A stretch of 64,000 nucleotides of DNA, taken from positions 806,001 through 870,000 of the forward strand of contig LSAX01000011.1 in NCBI GenBank assembly GCA_001557505.1, read 5' to 3'. Shown here in pieces: positions 11,279-22,726 of the stretch. The notes below the pieces were generated by a model. That model worked only from the letters and a program-made list of their open reading frames with translations, was not told the origin of the DNA and did no database searches. Positions within the stretch are counted from its first letter, which is position 1, and each line of letters begins with the position of its first letter. Origin of the DNA: Reticulascus tulasneorum. Taxonomy: Eukaryota > Ascomycota > Sordariomycetes > Glomerellales > Reticulascaceae. Position numbers and translations under genes: made by a program.

Positions 11279-13396
11279 CGAATCCCTCAAGATTATGAAT
11301 TGGAATATTACGTTGGCACGGAGTCGAGAAAATTGTGTTGCAAGTTTGCAATTTGGTCGGTTGGGAGGGGAGCAACGCTTGTCATTCAAATTCATATATA
11401 CCATATCGCCACTATCAATGAACACACATCGTATCCATCAGGAAGACCAATGCTGCATTCCCGATTGCTGCACGAAGACGCTACACAACTGGATATCTGA
11501 TAAGCGGCTGCATGAGAACTTGCCGGTCAGAATAGGGCCGTTGCGCGAGGTGTTCCGAGATGTGCCCGGATCTATGGGTCTACTGGAGTCGGTCCTTTGG
11601 TTTCGACGGGCTGTGGAGTCCGGATATCGCGCCTCGTTTTTACTGTTGGATGAGGACCCGTGACCACATATCTATAAATGAACTAGACATTGCGTCACTG
11701 ACTATTGCGGCTTTGATTGCTTCGTATCTGTATCGCGTTTGCGACACGTCCCGCGGCGATTGTAACTAGTTGCCCTACATGTGGGACTGGGGAGCTTGAC
11801 TTGTCTTATTAGAAGTACATAGTAGACACAGGAGCTGTTACCTTGGTATAGGCGAGTAATTGGCCGATCATATTCGGATTGATACTGTAAGCACTTGACG
11901 ATAGTTACAGTGAAAAACATGGCCTGAGTACTCTAGGCTAGCACCGCTCGGATATCTACCAATTATCCACAGATGCCCGAGATTCTATTATCTTTTATGG
12001 GTTTGCACGTACGACGATTGCCCGCCTCACCAGATGATGGCCAAAGCCAAGGCGATATACATCCGTATCAGCGCCCTGTTTACACATGTGCCCCGAGCTG
12101 AAGCGATTACCCCGAGGCCGCAAACGAGAAAAGGTGCAATCGTGCATGCCGCCGTACATCTTACACAACAATCCTCACAACCGGGAACTGGCGGCACCTG
12201 CTCCTGCGTGGCGTCGCATTCGGCCTTCTGATGGAGTAGGACAGGGTGCAAATGTTTGAGGCTAGGAGCAGCTGAGGTCACTTGCAGAGGTGCAACTCCA
12301 TGCTCACCACTGAGGATCGCGGGGCAATCGAGAGTTGGACCTCTGCGTGCGACAAGCAAGGTGGGCGCCATTGGACATGGATTTTAGATCATTCTCACCC
12401 AATAGGATTTCCGCCTCTTCCCAGGAACCGGGGGGCTATTGCAGGGGGGAGGATTCGGTCGAGGAGCATTTCGTGCCACACTTTAATCGCCATCTTTGGG
12501 GTGGGCAGCTGCACCAATTTACGCGTCTTGTTTGGGCAGAAACAAACCAAAAAAAAAAAAAAGTCCCGGGGAGTGCTCAGGCGCCTATTGGTGGAGGGTG
12601 GAGGAACTCTACTAACATGGTATTAGTGCTTCCAGGGCCGCATCCCGCGAGCCTTTTTCAAAACACCACTACCACACACACCAACACACACCACCAGAGC
12701 TGCCTGCTTGGGCCGCGCAGACGCCTGGGTGGAAAACGCCAGAGATATCAGGAATCCCTGCAGCCGACAATGCAGGAAAAGAGTCACTCGAACACGGAAC
12801 TGATAGAGGCATCTTACTGATGCAGCTGCCGTTGCTATCTTTTGATCTGCTTCTCCACATTTCATTCTGTAGCACGACTGCCACCCCCCAGTCCAGGCCT
12901 CTCCCTTCCTAGGTACCTCTCCCCCCACTTCCATCCATCCATCCACACACACCACCACGCCTCACTTTCTCCCAAAGTTCACTCAGCAGCATCTCTTTCC
13001 AACACTTTCTACTCCTTCGTGGTTCGCCTAGAAAATCTCGTGCATCGGGCAACGACAAATCGCGCACGCATAAATAGCTTCGTCTGCCTTCCAATTCGAC
13101 AAAGCCGCGTCCTGTTCCTCTTCTTCTTCCATCACAGATAATCCATCCGAGTTAGTGTTTGCCTGAGGACCTGAGATGCTTGCGATGCCAACTTCCAGCC
13201 TGGAGCTAACGACAACTGCAGTTGCCATGTACTAGGTCTCTCTCATTGCGACCCAGCTGGCCTGGTTTGGGCCGCTTCTTGAGATTGTTTCATCCGTCCA
13301 TCTCGACATCTCGACACCTTTCCTTCATCATCCCCCCGAGTCCTCCAACCGACTACCACCGCTTCCTGCCCCAGGAAATGACAGCTGCTGGCCCCA
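11279..13396. other. Intergenic plus long CT-rich leader
   Basis: No gene recognised. A run of about 14 A lies near 12550. The last 500 nt before 13397 are strongly pyrimidine-rich (CCATCCATCC, CTTCTTCTTCC and similar), typical of promoter and 5' untranslated regions of filamentous fungi. Confidence 0.45.
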
Positions 13397-13458
13397 ATGG
13401 CAGCAACACCCTTCGACCCATCTCTTCCCAGTGCTTCGTTCTTCGACATATATACTGA
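13378..13458 (+). promoter_or_regulatory. Overlapping upstream ORF (26 codons)
   Basis: An ATG 19 nt before the start of the 962-residue gene opens a 26-codon frame that ends at TGA 13456-13458, inside the main coding region and in a different frame. If both lie on the mRNA, ribosomes starting here would miss the main start, so the uORF could repress translation. Whether the mRNA includes it is not known. Confidence 0.4.
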
Positions 13459-16285
13459 TGGGGCGGCCGCGCGTAATGCAATCAACCTACCTGGAGGGGG
13501 TTGTAACTTCGTGGACCTGACACCTGGAGCCAATGGAGCCAAGTGTGGATGCCGACGATTCTGGAGCCGTTTTGCGGTTGGGAGGGCATACGCAGAGAAC
13601 CTAGGCTCTGATAACGCCGTCTGGTGCATGTGTAACCATCATGCATGCTTCCACGACGATGCTCGAGGTGGTGAGGCAACTCCGACCGGTCTCGTCGCCG
13701 GCCAGGAGAACGAGCGGCCCAAGTGTGCTCGAGAGCCCTTGAGCCCAGTCCAGGATGCTCTGTCATTCCGCATGCCACAAGGAGGGCCTCCAACCCTGGA
13801 GTTCACGAACCTGGATGCTACCATGTCGTTCTCTACCACCCGGCCGGAGGAGCCTCGGCCTCGGCAAGTCGAGCAAGCCAGCCAGCGGGCGGAGTCGTCT
13901 CTACCAGATACGTTAAGTTGGGGCGATCTCCTTCAATCGCAGCCTGGCCTTACCACGTTACCCCCAATCCCACCCCAATGTTTGATGCCATCCCAACCCA
14001 GCTCCACGACATCGTCCAGCCAGGCCAGGTATCTTCGTCCATTCGCCGGGAAAGGACTCCAGACACTTAGTGGTGTATCAGTATCTGGCTCTAGGCTCCC
14101 TGGCAAGGGAAAGCCTCAGGATATAGACCCCACTACGGGACGCCTCGGGGAGCATGTTTCCAAAGATGATTCATCTGCAGTTGTTCTACATGGCACCCAT
14201 GGTTCGGATACTCCTAGACCTCAGGCTCCCAGCGTTGCTGGCAAGCAATCTGTTTCACTTTTCGCGGGGCCATCACGGGAGACATTCCGGCATCTCTCTG
14301 ATACGGTGCAGGGTCATGAGCAGCGGCTAGACAGGCTAGAGAATGTCTCATTTTCTGCCGCTGGCCACGACGACTGCCATGAAAAGCACGACCAGGCAGA
14401 TCTCCGCGTTACTGATCTCGAAGTTCGCGTGGAAGAAGTTGAGAAGCTCATCAACGATAACAGCAGCCATGGGACCAGCCATCGCATCAACCGGCTGGCT
14501 TTCGATGAGTCTACAAACAGCGTAGTCTCTGTTGCTACGAACGCAACCTCGCGAACCATCGAATCGAGCGAGATTTACAGCCAGATTCAATCGCTTCAAG
14601 CCCAAGTTGTCCAACTTCAATCATCTCTGCCGTCTCATAACCACCCATGGGAAATCGAGGTCGTGTTTCTTCCCTTTCCGCTCAAGAAGATATGGCAAGA
14701 AATTCACGAGTTCAAGATTGAGAGGGAAGCGAATGTTGACGAATGGACTCAACTGCCCAACACCAATAGCTCCTCGACCATGAGGTCACAGTCCCCATTC
14801 TATGGAGAATGGGCTGACCCTGGCCACGCCTTTGAATGGCTGTTACCGAAGGCCTGCGGCGCTCGAAGCATCACAGACAGACGTCTACGGAGCCGCGGAT
14901 TGATTCGCACCATCTCCGTCAAGGGTCCAGACGCAAGAAGCGTGCAGGCTGCAGTGAACAGTGCTTTTGCGAACGTCTTCCATGAGATGTCACCTATCTC
15001 TGGGTCGCCTTCGCGTCGTCGCAGCACCGACGGCAGATTCGCGAGGTTTCTTGGCCTTCAGCACCCTTGGGTGCCGTTACGTAAGATTCACAAAGAGTCT
15101 CGCCTCCGCTTCCTATCTCCTGCCGAGATGGTTACCCCTGCGTTGTGGGACGTATCATTCCTCAACTCTGTCAGCATGAGGTCTTCAGAGCCTCGTCTGT
15201 TCATTACGCAACCAGAAGCCTACGTCCAAGACATAACCGCCTATGAGACCGGCTGGACTTGGCAGAGACTTCGACTCCTCAGTCGGGTCTATCCTGATTC
15301 TCAGGCCACACAAGAGGTGCCCGAGGCCGATGCCCTGGAAGAATATTGGGCATGGAATGAACAGCTGGATGAACCTTCCAGTGAACAATCCTCCTCCCTG
15401 AGTCTGCGTCAGGCAAGGCAGCGCATTTCAAGCTCCCCATCACAGCAATACTTTACTATCCAGTCCTCCATGCGCTCCCCAAGTCCCATTGTAACCCGGG
15501 GACAGTCTCCTATAAAAGACAGAAAGGGCTCAAGACCGCCAAATATTCGCACTACCTCTATGCCACCATCGCTACCCACCCAATTTTCACCATCTCAGAA
15601 CAAGCGACGAGTTGCTTCGTACGGGCAGCAGCAAAAAGGCTCTCCTCAGATTCGGACCAGTCCAATCGTTATTGCCCAAGCATTGAAGCGACGGCGAACT
15701 CGCTCCCCGACGTATCCTCGCAATACTCCTCGATGGACAGCATCGCCCAGTCCCATGCCACCGGGTGTTCCCGGTGAGGAACGGCAGCCCCATGTTCGAG
15801 GAACCACGCCGTTCTATTACGCTACTCCATACAGCAACGCTCCACTGATGGAAACGCGGCCTGTCCCGGGTACTGGTAGCGCGCGGGATGGCTACGGCTC
15901 CGAGGAGGATGACGAAGAGCAGAACGAGGCAACCCGAGGCCACGGCAGCACCGCCGATCTGTACGATGATGACGAGAGCGAGATTGGTGTAGAAATGGTG
16001 ACTCACATGGTGCCGGTCAAAGCGCATGACTCACCGCAGTCTCGGCAGTGGCAGTTGCCTGAGGATGAGCCCTGGCCCGGCATTGAGGACCAGGACCGTA
16101 TGTCCGATGGAGAAAATATTGACCCACTATTCTCTCCGGCCCCGGGCGAGGAGGGTAACAGCGAGGCGAGCAGCCAGCCCTCCGAGTACCCCAGCACCCA
16201 GCGTGGCTGGCAATTGCCGGCCACAGATGATGCCGCTGGGTTTCGCATTCACGAAGACGATGAGCGGATGCAGACTTGGAATTAA
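13397..16285 (+). CDS. Large orphan fungal protein with N-terminal Cys/His module
   Basis: Uninterrupted frame of 962 residues. The N-terminal 90 residues carry a compact Cys/His cluster (CGCRRFW, then VWCMCNHHACFHDD), which could bind a metal. After a Ser/Pro-rich linker, two heptad segments follow: RLDRLENV... near residue 305 and YSQIQSLQAQVVQLQ near 395. A conserved-looking globular region follows (WEIEVVFLPFPLKKIWQE near 418, HAFEWLLPKACG near 475, LIRTISVKGPDARSVQ near 500). The C-terminal half is rich in Ser-Pro and Thr-Pro, Arg-rich, then strongly acidic with a repeated W-x-LP element (RQWQLPEDEPWPG, RGWQLPATDD). I do not recognise a named family. Many SP/TP sites suggest kinase targeting (inference). 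An overlapping uORF precedes the start. Confidence 0.75.
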   Translation: MAATPFDPSLPSASFFDIYTDGAAARNAINLPGGGCNFVDLTPGANGAKCGCRRFWSRFAVGRAYAENLGSDNAVWCMCNHHACFHDDARGGEATPTGLVAGQENERPKCAREPLSPVQDALSFRMPQGGPPTLEFTNLDATMSFSTTRPEEPRPRQVEQASQRAESSLPDTLSWGDLLQSQPGLTTLPPIPPQCLMPSQPSSTTSSSQARYLRPFAGKGLQTLSGVSVSGSRLPGKGKPQDIDPTTGRLGEHVSKDDSSAVVLHGTHGSDTPRPQAPSVAGKQSVSLFAGPSRETFRHLSDTVQGHEQRLDRLENVSFSAAGHDDCHEKHDQADLRVTDLEVRVEEVEKLINDNSSHGTSHRINRLAFDESTNSVVSVATNATSRTIESSEIYSQIQSLQAQVVQLQSSLPSHNHPWEIEVVFLPFPLKKIWQEIHEFKIEREANVDEWTQLPNTNSSSTMRSQSPFYGEWADPGHAFEWLLPKACGARSITDRRLRSRGLIRTISVKGPDARSVQAAVNSAFANVFHEMSPISGSPSRRRSTDGRFARFLGLQHPWVPLRKIHKESRLRFLSPAEMVTPALWDVSFLNSVSMRSSEPRLFITQPEAYVQDITAYETGWTWQRLRLLSRVYPDSQATQEVPEADALEEYWAWNEQLDEPSSEQSSSLSLRQARQRISSSPSQQYFTIQSSMRSPSPIVTRGQSPIKDRKGSRPPNIRTTSMPPSLPTQFSPSQNKRRVASYGQQQKGSPQIRTSPIVIAQALKRRRTRSPTYPRNTPRWTASPSPMPPGVPGEERQPHVRGTTPFYYATPYSNAPLMETRPVPGTGSARDGYGSEEDDEEQNEATRGHGSTADLYDDDESEIGVEMVTHMVPVKAHDSPQSRQWQLPEDEPWPGIEDQDRMSDGENIDPLFSPAPGEEGNSEASSQPSEYPSTQRGWQLPATDDAAGFRIHEDDERMQTWN

Positions 16286-16936
16286 AATTGAAACATTTCC
16301 ATGCCAAATTGTTATATCTAGTTGATGAAGATGAAGAAGATGAAGATGACGCAGCGGATGTTTAGGAGTTTTGGATGCCAGATACTTTCACATGCTTTAA
16401 TCTCACATGTTTATTGTTATACCTGGCGATGATTTGTATGGCATGGCGTTCAGATGGCTGGCTTGCTTTGGATCTTGGGTGGAATAGGGAGTCACGATGT
16501 TCGTCGAATAGGCTGTGGGTGATTGGCGGATGACATGGCTCCTGCACAGCAGGCAACAATGGGGTTGGTTGAACGGGTTAGATCTGGAACAAAAAGCACC
16601 CAGCCGTCGTGCTACGCAGCGACTTGGACGAAGTTGCGATCTCGGCTTTATTGTATAGATATGCACACCGATGCTCCTCTGATGAAATACCAAAACCATT
16701 TTCTGTAGAAAACAAAAGCGCTCCTCACGGTTGTCGTGAATGTGCAGACTCCTCAGTAAATACACGAAAAATGTATATTGAGATGGAAATATGAAATGTC
16801 TATTCATGATTGGTATCAAGCCCAAGGCGATGCTGCCGTCAAGTACTCCAGAAAACCCCTTGTATCCGCCTGTCTCTCGCTCTAGGAAAAACTATGTGCT
16901 CTCTATCAAGGAACCGTGTTTTGCTATTTGCTCGAC
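16286..16936. other. Convergent 3' intergenic region
   Basis: Space between two convergent genes. It holds a GAAGAT-type microsatellite at about 16325-16350 just past the stop of the upstream gene; otherwise nothing seen. Confidence 0.5.
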
Positions 16937-18529
16937 TTATGCGTACCACGTCTGCCCCGGCTTGAGGCTATGTAGGATATTACACCGGTCGTTCTGGCAC
17001 ACCTTTTCGCGGTCCAGCCTCTTGGTCTTGGGCCCTAGCGGGCCCGTCACGTAATGGTACTGGCCGAAGAGGCGCCATTGCCTCGCGTCGGCAAGGCTAT
17101 ACAGCTGGTCGCCCCAGGGGCCCAAGTAATGGAACCACGAGGTCGGTGCGTCGGGATTCTCCGCCGTGGGCACCAAGCTCGATGGGTTCGTCCTCCCCGT
17201 CCCGGTCTTGGGTTTGTCGGGCTTGTCGTCCAGATCCTCGCCCAGGTCCTGGACGTAGTCGTACCAGTACGCGTAGATGTTCTTTGACGGGTCCCAGAGC
17301 GGGCCCTTGTCGGTCAGGTCCTTGAGCATCTGGAAGGGCAAGATGTAGGGGTGGACGCCGGGCTGGGCGTACATGGCGTGGGAGCCGACGGCGGAGTAGA
17401 TGACGGGGCGGACGCCCTTCTTCTCGACGGCGTGGTAGGCGTAGGCCTGGCCGCCCTCGTGCTCGGAGAAGAAGACGGCGCGGGGGCGGCCGTTCTCGAA
17501 GCGCATCATGCAGTGCTCCCAGTCGCCGACGTGGTTGCCGAAGCGGATGCTCAGCACCGTCTGGCCGAGATTGTACGAGTAGAAGAAGAACCAGAAGGCG
17601 TCGACGATCCCGGAGCCTTTGTCCACGAGGATGAGCACCGCCGGCGCGCGAGAGTAGCCGTCGGAGCGGGGCTTGTGCATCGGCGTGCTGGGGATGGGGT
17701 GTTGCTCGGAGCGCTTGGAAAAGCGGAAGGGGTATGGCGCGGAGGAGGATTGGAAGGTGGGCCGACGTGGGTCGGTGACGCGGTGGATGGGCCGCGAGCG
17801 GGAGACATCGTACCAGGTTGTGCTCTCTATAGGGAATTCATTGTCATCATGGCTTCTGGGGAGCTCGTCCTCGGGCTCGTCGCCGTTGTCTTCCCATGGC
17901 TCTGGGATGCCGACGTGGCTGTGAAGCCACTCGGGTCTGCCTTCGACGTCGTCGTTACTGCTCAGGTAGACGATGCCGTCCTCCTCATTCAATGAGTCCA
18001 GGTCGTTGAGATTGTTGGATTGATTCAGTGCTTTCCTCTCGAGGTAGGGGGTCATATGCCGCACATGCTCCGCGATGTCGGCCGGCCAGAAGTTTTCGCC
18101 GGAGTAGAGATGTACCAGCGGCGCATACTGCATCACGTAGTCGGGTATCTCCTTCAATATCCTCCTGCGCTCCGTCTTGTCCCTCTTCTTGGACCGCTGT
18201 TGGGAGCCAGCGGTTTCCCACCCCTGGTGCCGGCCCTCTTCGTTGTACAACGACCTCAGCTCCAGCCGCAGGTCACCATCGGTATCGTTCGTCCTCCACG
18301 GCACGAGAGAAGCCGGGTCCCACGACAAATGATGAGCGCCGCAGACACTCAACCAGCGACACGCCTGGCGATCGAGCCAGTAAGGGCTGCTGTTGATCCA
18401 CTGCTTGTCTTCGAGTTGCTTCTCCTTGGTAGGCGGGGTCGGGTTCAGCGCGCGGGGCACGAACCAGGCGATGAAGGAGATGGAGAGGAAGAAGGCGATG
18501 CAGATCGAGAAGCGCCGTAGATGATACAT
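16937..18529 (-). CDS. Vps62/Tda6-like protein (DUF946 family)
   Basis: Single exon, 530 residues. A hydrophobic segment at about residues 8-26 is a signal anchor or uncleaved signal. The body matches the Vps62-related family: YAPLVHLYSGENFWPADI near 135, DKGSGIVDAFWFFFYSYN near 300, GNHVGDWEHCMMRFENGRP, then YSAVGSHAMYAQPGVH and the C-terminal YHYVTGPLGPK. In yeast Vps62 is linked to cytoplasm-to-vacuole protein traffic, with no biochemical activity established. The GDWEH and GSHA motifs are the family's conserved core. The coding strand is GC-rich, which also opens long but meaningless antisense frames. Confidence 0.88.
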   Translation of the reverse strand: MYHLRRFSICIAFFLSISFIAWFVPRALNPTPPTKEKQLEDKQWINSSPYWLDRQACRWLSVCGAHHLSWDPASLVPWRTNDTDGDLRLELRSLYNEEGRHQGWETAGSQQRSKKRDKTERRRILKEIPDYVMQYAPLVHLYSGENFWPADIAEHVRHMTPYLERKALNQSNNLNDLDSLNEEDGIVYLSSNDDVEGRPEWLHSHVGIPEPWEDNGDEPEDELPRSHDDNEFPIESTTWYDVSRSRPIHRVTDPRRPTFQSSSAPYPFRFSKRSEQHPIPSTPMHKPRSDGYSRAPAVLILVDKGSGIVDAFWFFFYSYNLGQTVLSIRFGNHVGDWEHCMMRFENGRPRAVFFSEHEGGQAYAYHAVEKKGVRPVIYSAVGSHAMYAQPGVHPYILPFQMLKDLTDKGPLWDPSKNIYAYWYDYVQDLGEDLDDKPDKPKTGTGRTNPSSLVPTAENPDAPTSWFHYLGPWGDQLYSLADARQWRLFGQYHYVTGPLGPKTKRLDREKVCQNDRCNILHSLKPGQTWYA

Positions 18530-19341
18530 CGGTTCGGGATGCGGCTCCCGCCTCAGAGTTGTAAAGACTGGCTACTGCGCAGCGAAGCGAAGCGTCGTGG
18601 ACGGCACCCGGGTTTTATCGCCAGTGGCTGAGTAACTCAGAGGAACGGCCGGAGTGCGGCACAATGAGCGAGAGTCAGCACCTGTAGTAGCAGAGGCATC
18701 ACAAAGAGCCTGGGGTTCGGCGTTCGCTGTATCGACTGTTCGGAGAGGAGAGAAGAGGAAAACGGTGCAAATCTAGGATGTCATCGACTTCTTGACAACG
18801 ACCTTGGGGGGAAACTCTTTTGGACCAAACTGGGTTCCGCATGAGGAATGTCGGCCGCCAACTTGCGTTTGGCTTGTTGGGGCCGCAGAGGGGGGGAGCA
18901 AAGTAGCTGTACTGCTCTGATGGGCGAGTTTAGTGTGCGCATGAGGGTAGCAGTACCTTTCTGGATTTGCCCCACCCCTCCCACATGCAAAGCGGCCGAT
19001 CCCCAGGGACCAACCAGGGAACCACATGGGTCCGTTCGCGGTCCCTCGCAGCACCTTGGCATGTTCAGACGTGCATATATTCGAGACAGGCCTCGTGGTA
19101 GGCATCACAAGCCAGACCTGTAAGTCAAGGTAGAAGTAGCAATAGACAAAGTCGGATTTGTCTTGTCTTGTTCGTACTTACTCACAGGGACGAAGTAGAC
19201 TACGCATTTGACCACCCTGAGTCTTTGTGTCCCCCCCACATGAACGGCTTTCCGGCATGTTAGTGGATAGGTGAAATACATCAAGCGTCTAATGACTACG
19301 TTCTATCATCGGGTATCTCAAATCAAGTGCACTCATTGCCA
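18530..19341. other. Intergenic, no gene seen
   Basis: Upstream region of the Vps62-like gene and 3' flank of the TFIIIC subunit gene. Only short frames without resemblance to known families. Confidence 0.5.
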
Positions 19342-20553
19342 TCAGAGCTCCTCCTCGTAGTCCCCGTCTTCATCGTCATCGTAGCCCTGAACATCTTCCC
19401 GCATCTGCTGGGAAAACTCATCATCATCGTCGTCTAAATCCTCCCATCTTTCCACTGTAGGCATAGATAAAACACCAGATCGCAAACGAGTCACTGGTGT
19501 GTTGTGAGATGACGACTCCGCCGCTTCCCCTATCTCCTCGAGTGGGATCCCCTCATCTCGAGTACTAGGGCTCTTCCGCTTCCTCCCCCTACCCCGTCCA
19601 GCTGGTCTCCGACGTCTCTTCTTTGGACCGTGGATAGAAGCTATAGCCTCCCGACTGGTAATGCCCTGAGCGTACACAGTGACGTCGTCCTTCTCGCCCT
19701 TCTTGATCTTCAGTGCCATGAGGTTCTCCAGGAATTCGTTCTGTCTGCCGCGCTGCCCAGTTGTGTCTGACCAGATAGGAATCTGGATTCCGTGCTGCTT
19801 CTTTATCGCCTCTAGGTAAGCAGGTCGCTCTACTTCCTTGGCCTTGGGCTCCAGGTGCAACTCTTTCGTCGCGATACGGGACCAGCTGGCGGCGAGCATG
19901 TCGACATTCCCGGGTAGGTTTCGGATGGCCGGGAGCGGGTTATCGTCGTTGTGACTGGCGAAGAGAAGCTCCGTGCCAACGTTCCGCGTCCATTGCCCCT
20001 CGAATATCCTGCCCCTATACGAAAAAATAGGCTTATCCGAGTGGAGATCTAGAATCTGAATGTCCCTGGCCGCAATCTCCTCGGGTTCCTTGGCCTTGTC
20101 CTTGCCCTTGTCTTTGCCCTCCTCTATTGGCGCCCCAGCGGTTGGTTCTCGCCGACTCTGCGCAGCATCTCCATCTTCATCCACCGCTGTCATTGGCTCG
20201 TCATCATCGTCCGAAATGATGCGGTGATTCTTGGGACCATTGAATTTGGGTTTATGGGGTTCCGCCCAAGACTTGTGATGATATCCTCCTCGTGAACTGT
20301 GAGGCGCTGTTCGTTTCCGATGCGTCAGTGCTGGAACGGACAGGTCGACAGTGAGATAATACGTCTAACGACATCAGCGTGTGATTCTCGGAATATGCTG
20401 TGAATCAGGGGCTAGTACCTCGGTTTCCGTAGTAGAGTACTCGTACTCCCACTCAGATTCATCGTCATTTTCGAAAGGGCTCGGTATGCTATCTGCACCC
20501 AATGTTGCTGCCGGTTCCGGCAAGATAGGATTGTCCAAAGACCTCGCGGCCAT
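19342..20553 (-). CDS. TFIIIC subunit with triple-barrel domain (Tau55/Sfc7-like)
   Basis: Two exons, 20553-20419 and 20364-19342, joined over a 54-nt intron (GTACTA donor, TAG acceptor), giving 385 residues. The junction produces TTETE-TYYLTVDLS, the typical start of the TFIIIC_sub6 triple-barrel domain. It continues with ILDLHSDKPIFSYRGRIFEG and WTRNVGTELLFA, the most conserved part of that family. TFIIIC binds the internal promoters of tRNA genes and recruits TFIIIB for RNA polymerase III. After the barrel come a basic stretch (GPKKRRRRPAGRGRGRKRK, a likely nuclear signal) and a very acidic C-terminus. The open frame extends 7 codons upstream to a TTG; the ATG at 20553 is the chosen start. 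Confidence 0.85.
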
Positions 20554-21032
20554 CTTATCCCAGTGGTCTTTCAAAGAGGTGACTCCTAAACGGATTCAAG
20601 AAAAGCAGCATTTGTACTGAACACTGAGCAAGAGGCAGGAATGAGAGATGCGAGAGAGGTGGTTTTGGCATCTAATTATGCCTCCGGAGTGGAGGTTGCA
20701 GTACATCAAAATCATATCACAGGTGGTTGCCCTTTACGGTGACTGGAGTCGGTCACAGGCGGCAATACAGGGTCCCTGCGGGGCATTTTCGATCTTCCAC
20801 TGCCCCGCAATCGCAAGTAAATTTCAGTGACAGTCGTCGGGCAAATAAATGCACCCAAGCAAACAACCGCCCTTCGTGAGTCACGTCTGGATACACACAG
20901 TACACCCAGACCATTCTCTTTGACAACATATCTATAATTGCCTTGCCTCTGTATGAAACTCACTTTACCATACCCAGTATATTCCATCTTTACCTTTCCT
21001 GAGTCTTTGTTGCCATTCGAACCGTAAACAGG
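20554..21032. promoter_or_regulatory. Divergent promoter TFIIIC subunit / HIS7
   Basis: 479 nt between two divergent start codons. Contains the CPC1/Gcn4-type site listed separately. No gene inside. Confidence 0.5.
20877..20883 (+). promoter_or_regulatory. CPC1/Gcn4-type site TGAGTCA
   Basis: Perfect TGAGTCA 150 nt upstream of the HIS7 start codon. TGA(C/G)TCA is the binding site of Gcn4/CPC1, which induces histidine genes on amino-acid starvation in yeast and filamentous fungi. Motif and position fit the role; binding itself is inferred. Confidence 0.5.
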
Positions 21033-22726
21033 ATGCCGAAAGTCCACTTATTGGACTATGTCGCGGGGAACATACGAAGTTTAGTGAATGCGATTGAAAA
21101 AGTAGGCTATGAAGTGGCATGGATTAAGTCGCCAGAAGATGTCCCTTCTGCAGAGGTGTGCCTCTCCAATGGCCTGATATCCCGGTCTTCTTGCTAAAGG
21201 ACCTGGAATAGACACTGATCCTGCCCGGCGTTGGTCACTTCGGCCACTGCATGACCCAGCTCGCTCAAGCCGGGTACCTCCCAGCCATAGCGAAGCATGT
21301 CGAGGCCGGCAAGCCCTTTATGGGAATATGTGTTGGATTACAAGCCATATTTGAGGGATCGGTGGAGGATGTTGGCGTTCCAGGGCTTGGTCTGATCAAG
21401 GCCTCCCTGGATAGGTTCGACGATACCACCAAGGCAGTGCCTCATATTGGCTGGAACAGCGCAAACACAGGAGGCGCATCGCTTTATGACCTGCGACCCG
21501 AGTCCAAGTACTACTACGTCCACGCATACAAATGTCCTTACAACAAGGGCGAGTTGGAAAGTCAAGGGTGGACGGTGGCTACGGCGACGTATGGCTCGGA
21601 AACGTTCGTAGGAGCCGTGGCGAAAGGGAACGTGTTCGCAACGCAATTCCACCCTGAAAAGAGCGGCATTGCAGGGTTGCGGACTCTCAAAGCATTTCTG
21701 GACGGCGACATTGCAAGCGCGATTGGGGGCAACGTTGTGCCGGGAGACGTCACCTTCCAAGATGGTTTAACACGGAGAGTTATTGCCTGCCTTGACGTCC
21801 GCACAAACGACCAAGGAGACTTGGTGGTTACAAAGGGAGACCAGTATGACGTACGAGAGAAAGGCGAAGGAGGAGGCGTCCGGAATCTCGGGAAACCAGT
21901 CGAGCTCGCCAAGCGGTACTACGAGCAAGGAGCCGACGAAATCACATTCCTTAACATTACAAGCTTCAGGGACTGCCCCCTTGCCGACCTCCCGATGCTC
22001 GAGATCCTCCGCAGAACATCCGAAACGGTCTTCGTGCCCCTCACAATAGGCGGTGGCATCCGAGACACGGTCGACACGGACGGGACGAAAGTCACAGCGC
22101 TCGAAATCGCAACCATGTACTTCAAGTCAGGGGCGGACAAAGTGTCCATCGGTTCTGACGCCGTCATCGCCGCGGAGGAGTACTACAACCTGCACAAGAA
22201 GCTCTTCGGCAATACGGCCATTGAGCAAATCTCCAAAGCCTACGGTAACCAAGCCGTCGTCGTCAGCGTTGACCCCAAGCGCGTCTATGTTCCCAAGCAA
22301 GACGCCACGCGGCACAACCTCATCCAGACGCAGTTCCCTGGTCCCAAGGGCGAGGAGTACTGCTGGTACGCTTGCACAATCAAGGGCGGCCGTGAGACGC
22401 GGGACATGGACGTCGTGGAGCTGGCGCAAGCCGTGGAGGCCATGGGCGCGGGCGAGCTCCTACTGAACTGCATAGACAAGGACGGCACGAACAGCGGCTT
22501 CGACCTCGAGCTGATATCCCAGGTCAAGAACGCCGTCAAGATACCAGTGATCGCATCGAGCGGGGCAGGGCATCCGATGCATTTCGAGGAGGTCTTTGAG
22601 AAGACAAGGACGGACGCCGCGTTAGGAGCAGGCATGTTTCACAGGGGCGAGTATACGGTAAACCAGGTCAAGGACTTTTTGCACGATAAAGGGCTGGTCG
22701 TGAGGCAGTTTGAGGCTGATTTGTGA
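21033..22726 (+). CDS. HIS7: Imidazole glycerol-phosphate synthase (HisHF)
   Basis: Two exons, 21033-21155 and 21212-22726, giving 545 residues, close to yeast His7 (552). It converts PRFAR plus glutamine to imidazole glycerol phosphate and AICAR, the fifth step of histidine synthesis, which also feeds purine synthesis. The N-terminal glutaminase (about 1-205) has the nucleophile C81 in GICVGLQ and the H188/E190 pair in QFHPEKSG. The C-terminal cyclase barrel (about 225-545) has D236 in [10 protein letters not shown] and D395 in [10 protein letters not shown] as the expected catalytic aspartates, and phosphate-binding GGGIRD and ASSGAGH loops. The 56-nt intron falls after codon 41. A starvation-response site lies upstream. 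Confidence 0.97.

Noticed and set aside
17351..17995. 214-codon plus-strand frame opposite the Vps62-like gene
   Set aside because: Arises from the GC-rich codon use of the real gene on the other strand; Val/Gly/Ala-rich product without family features.
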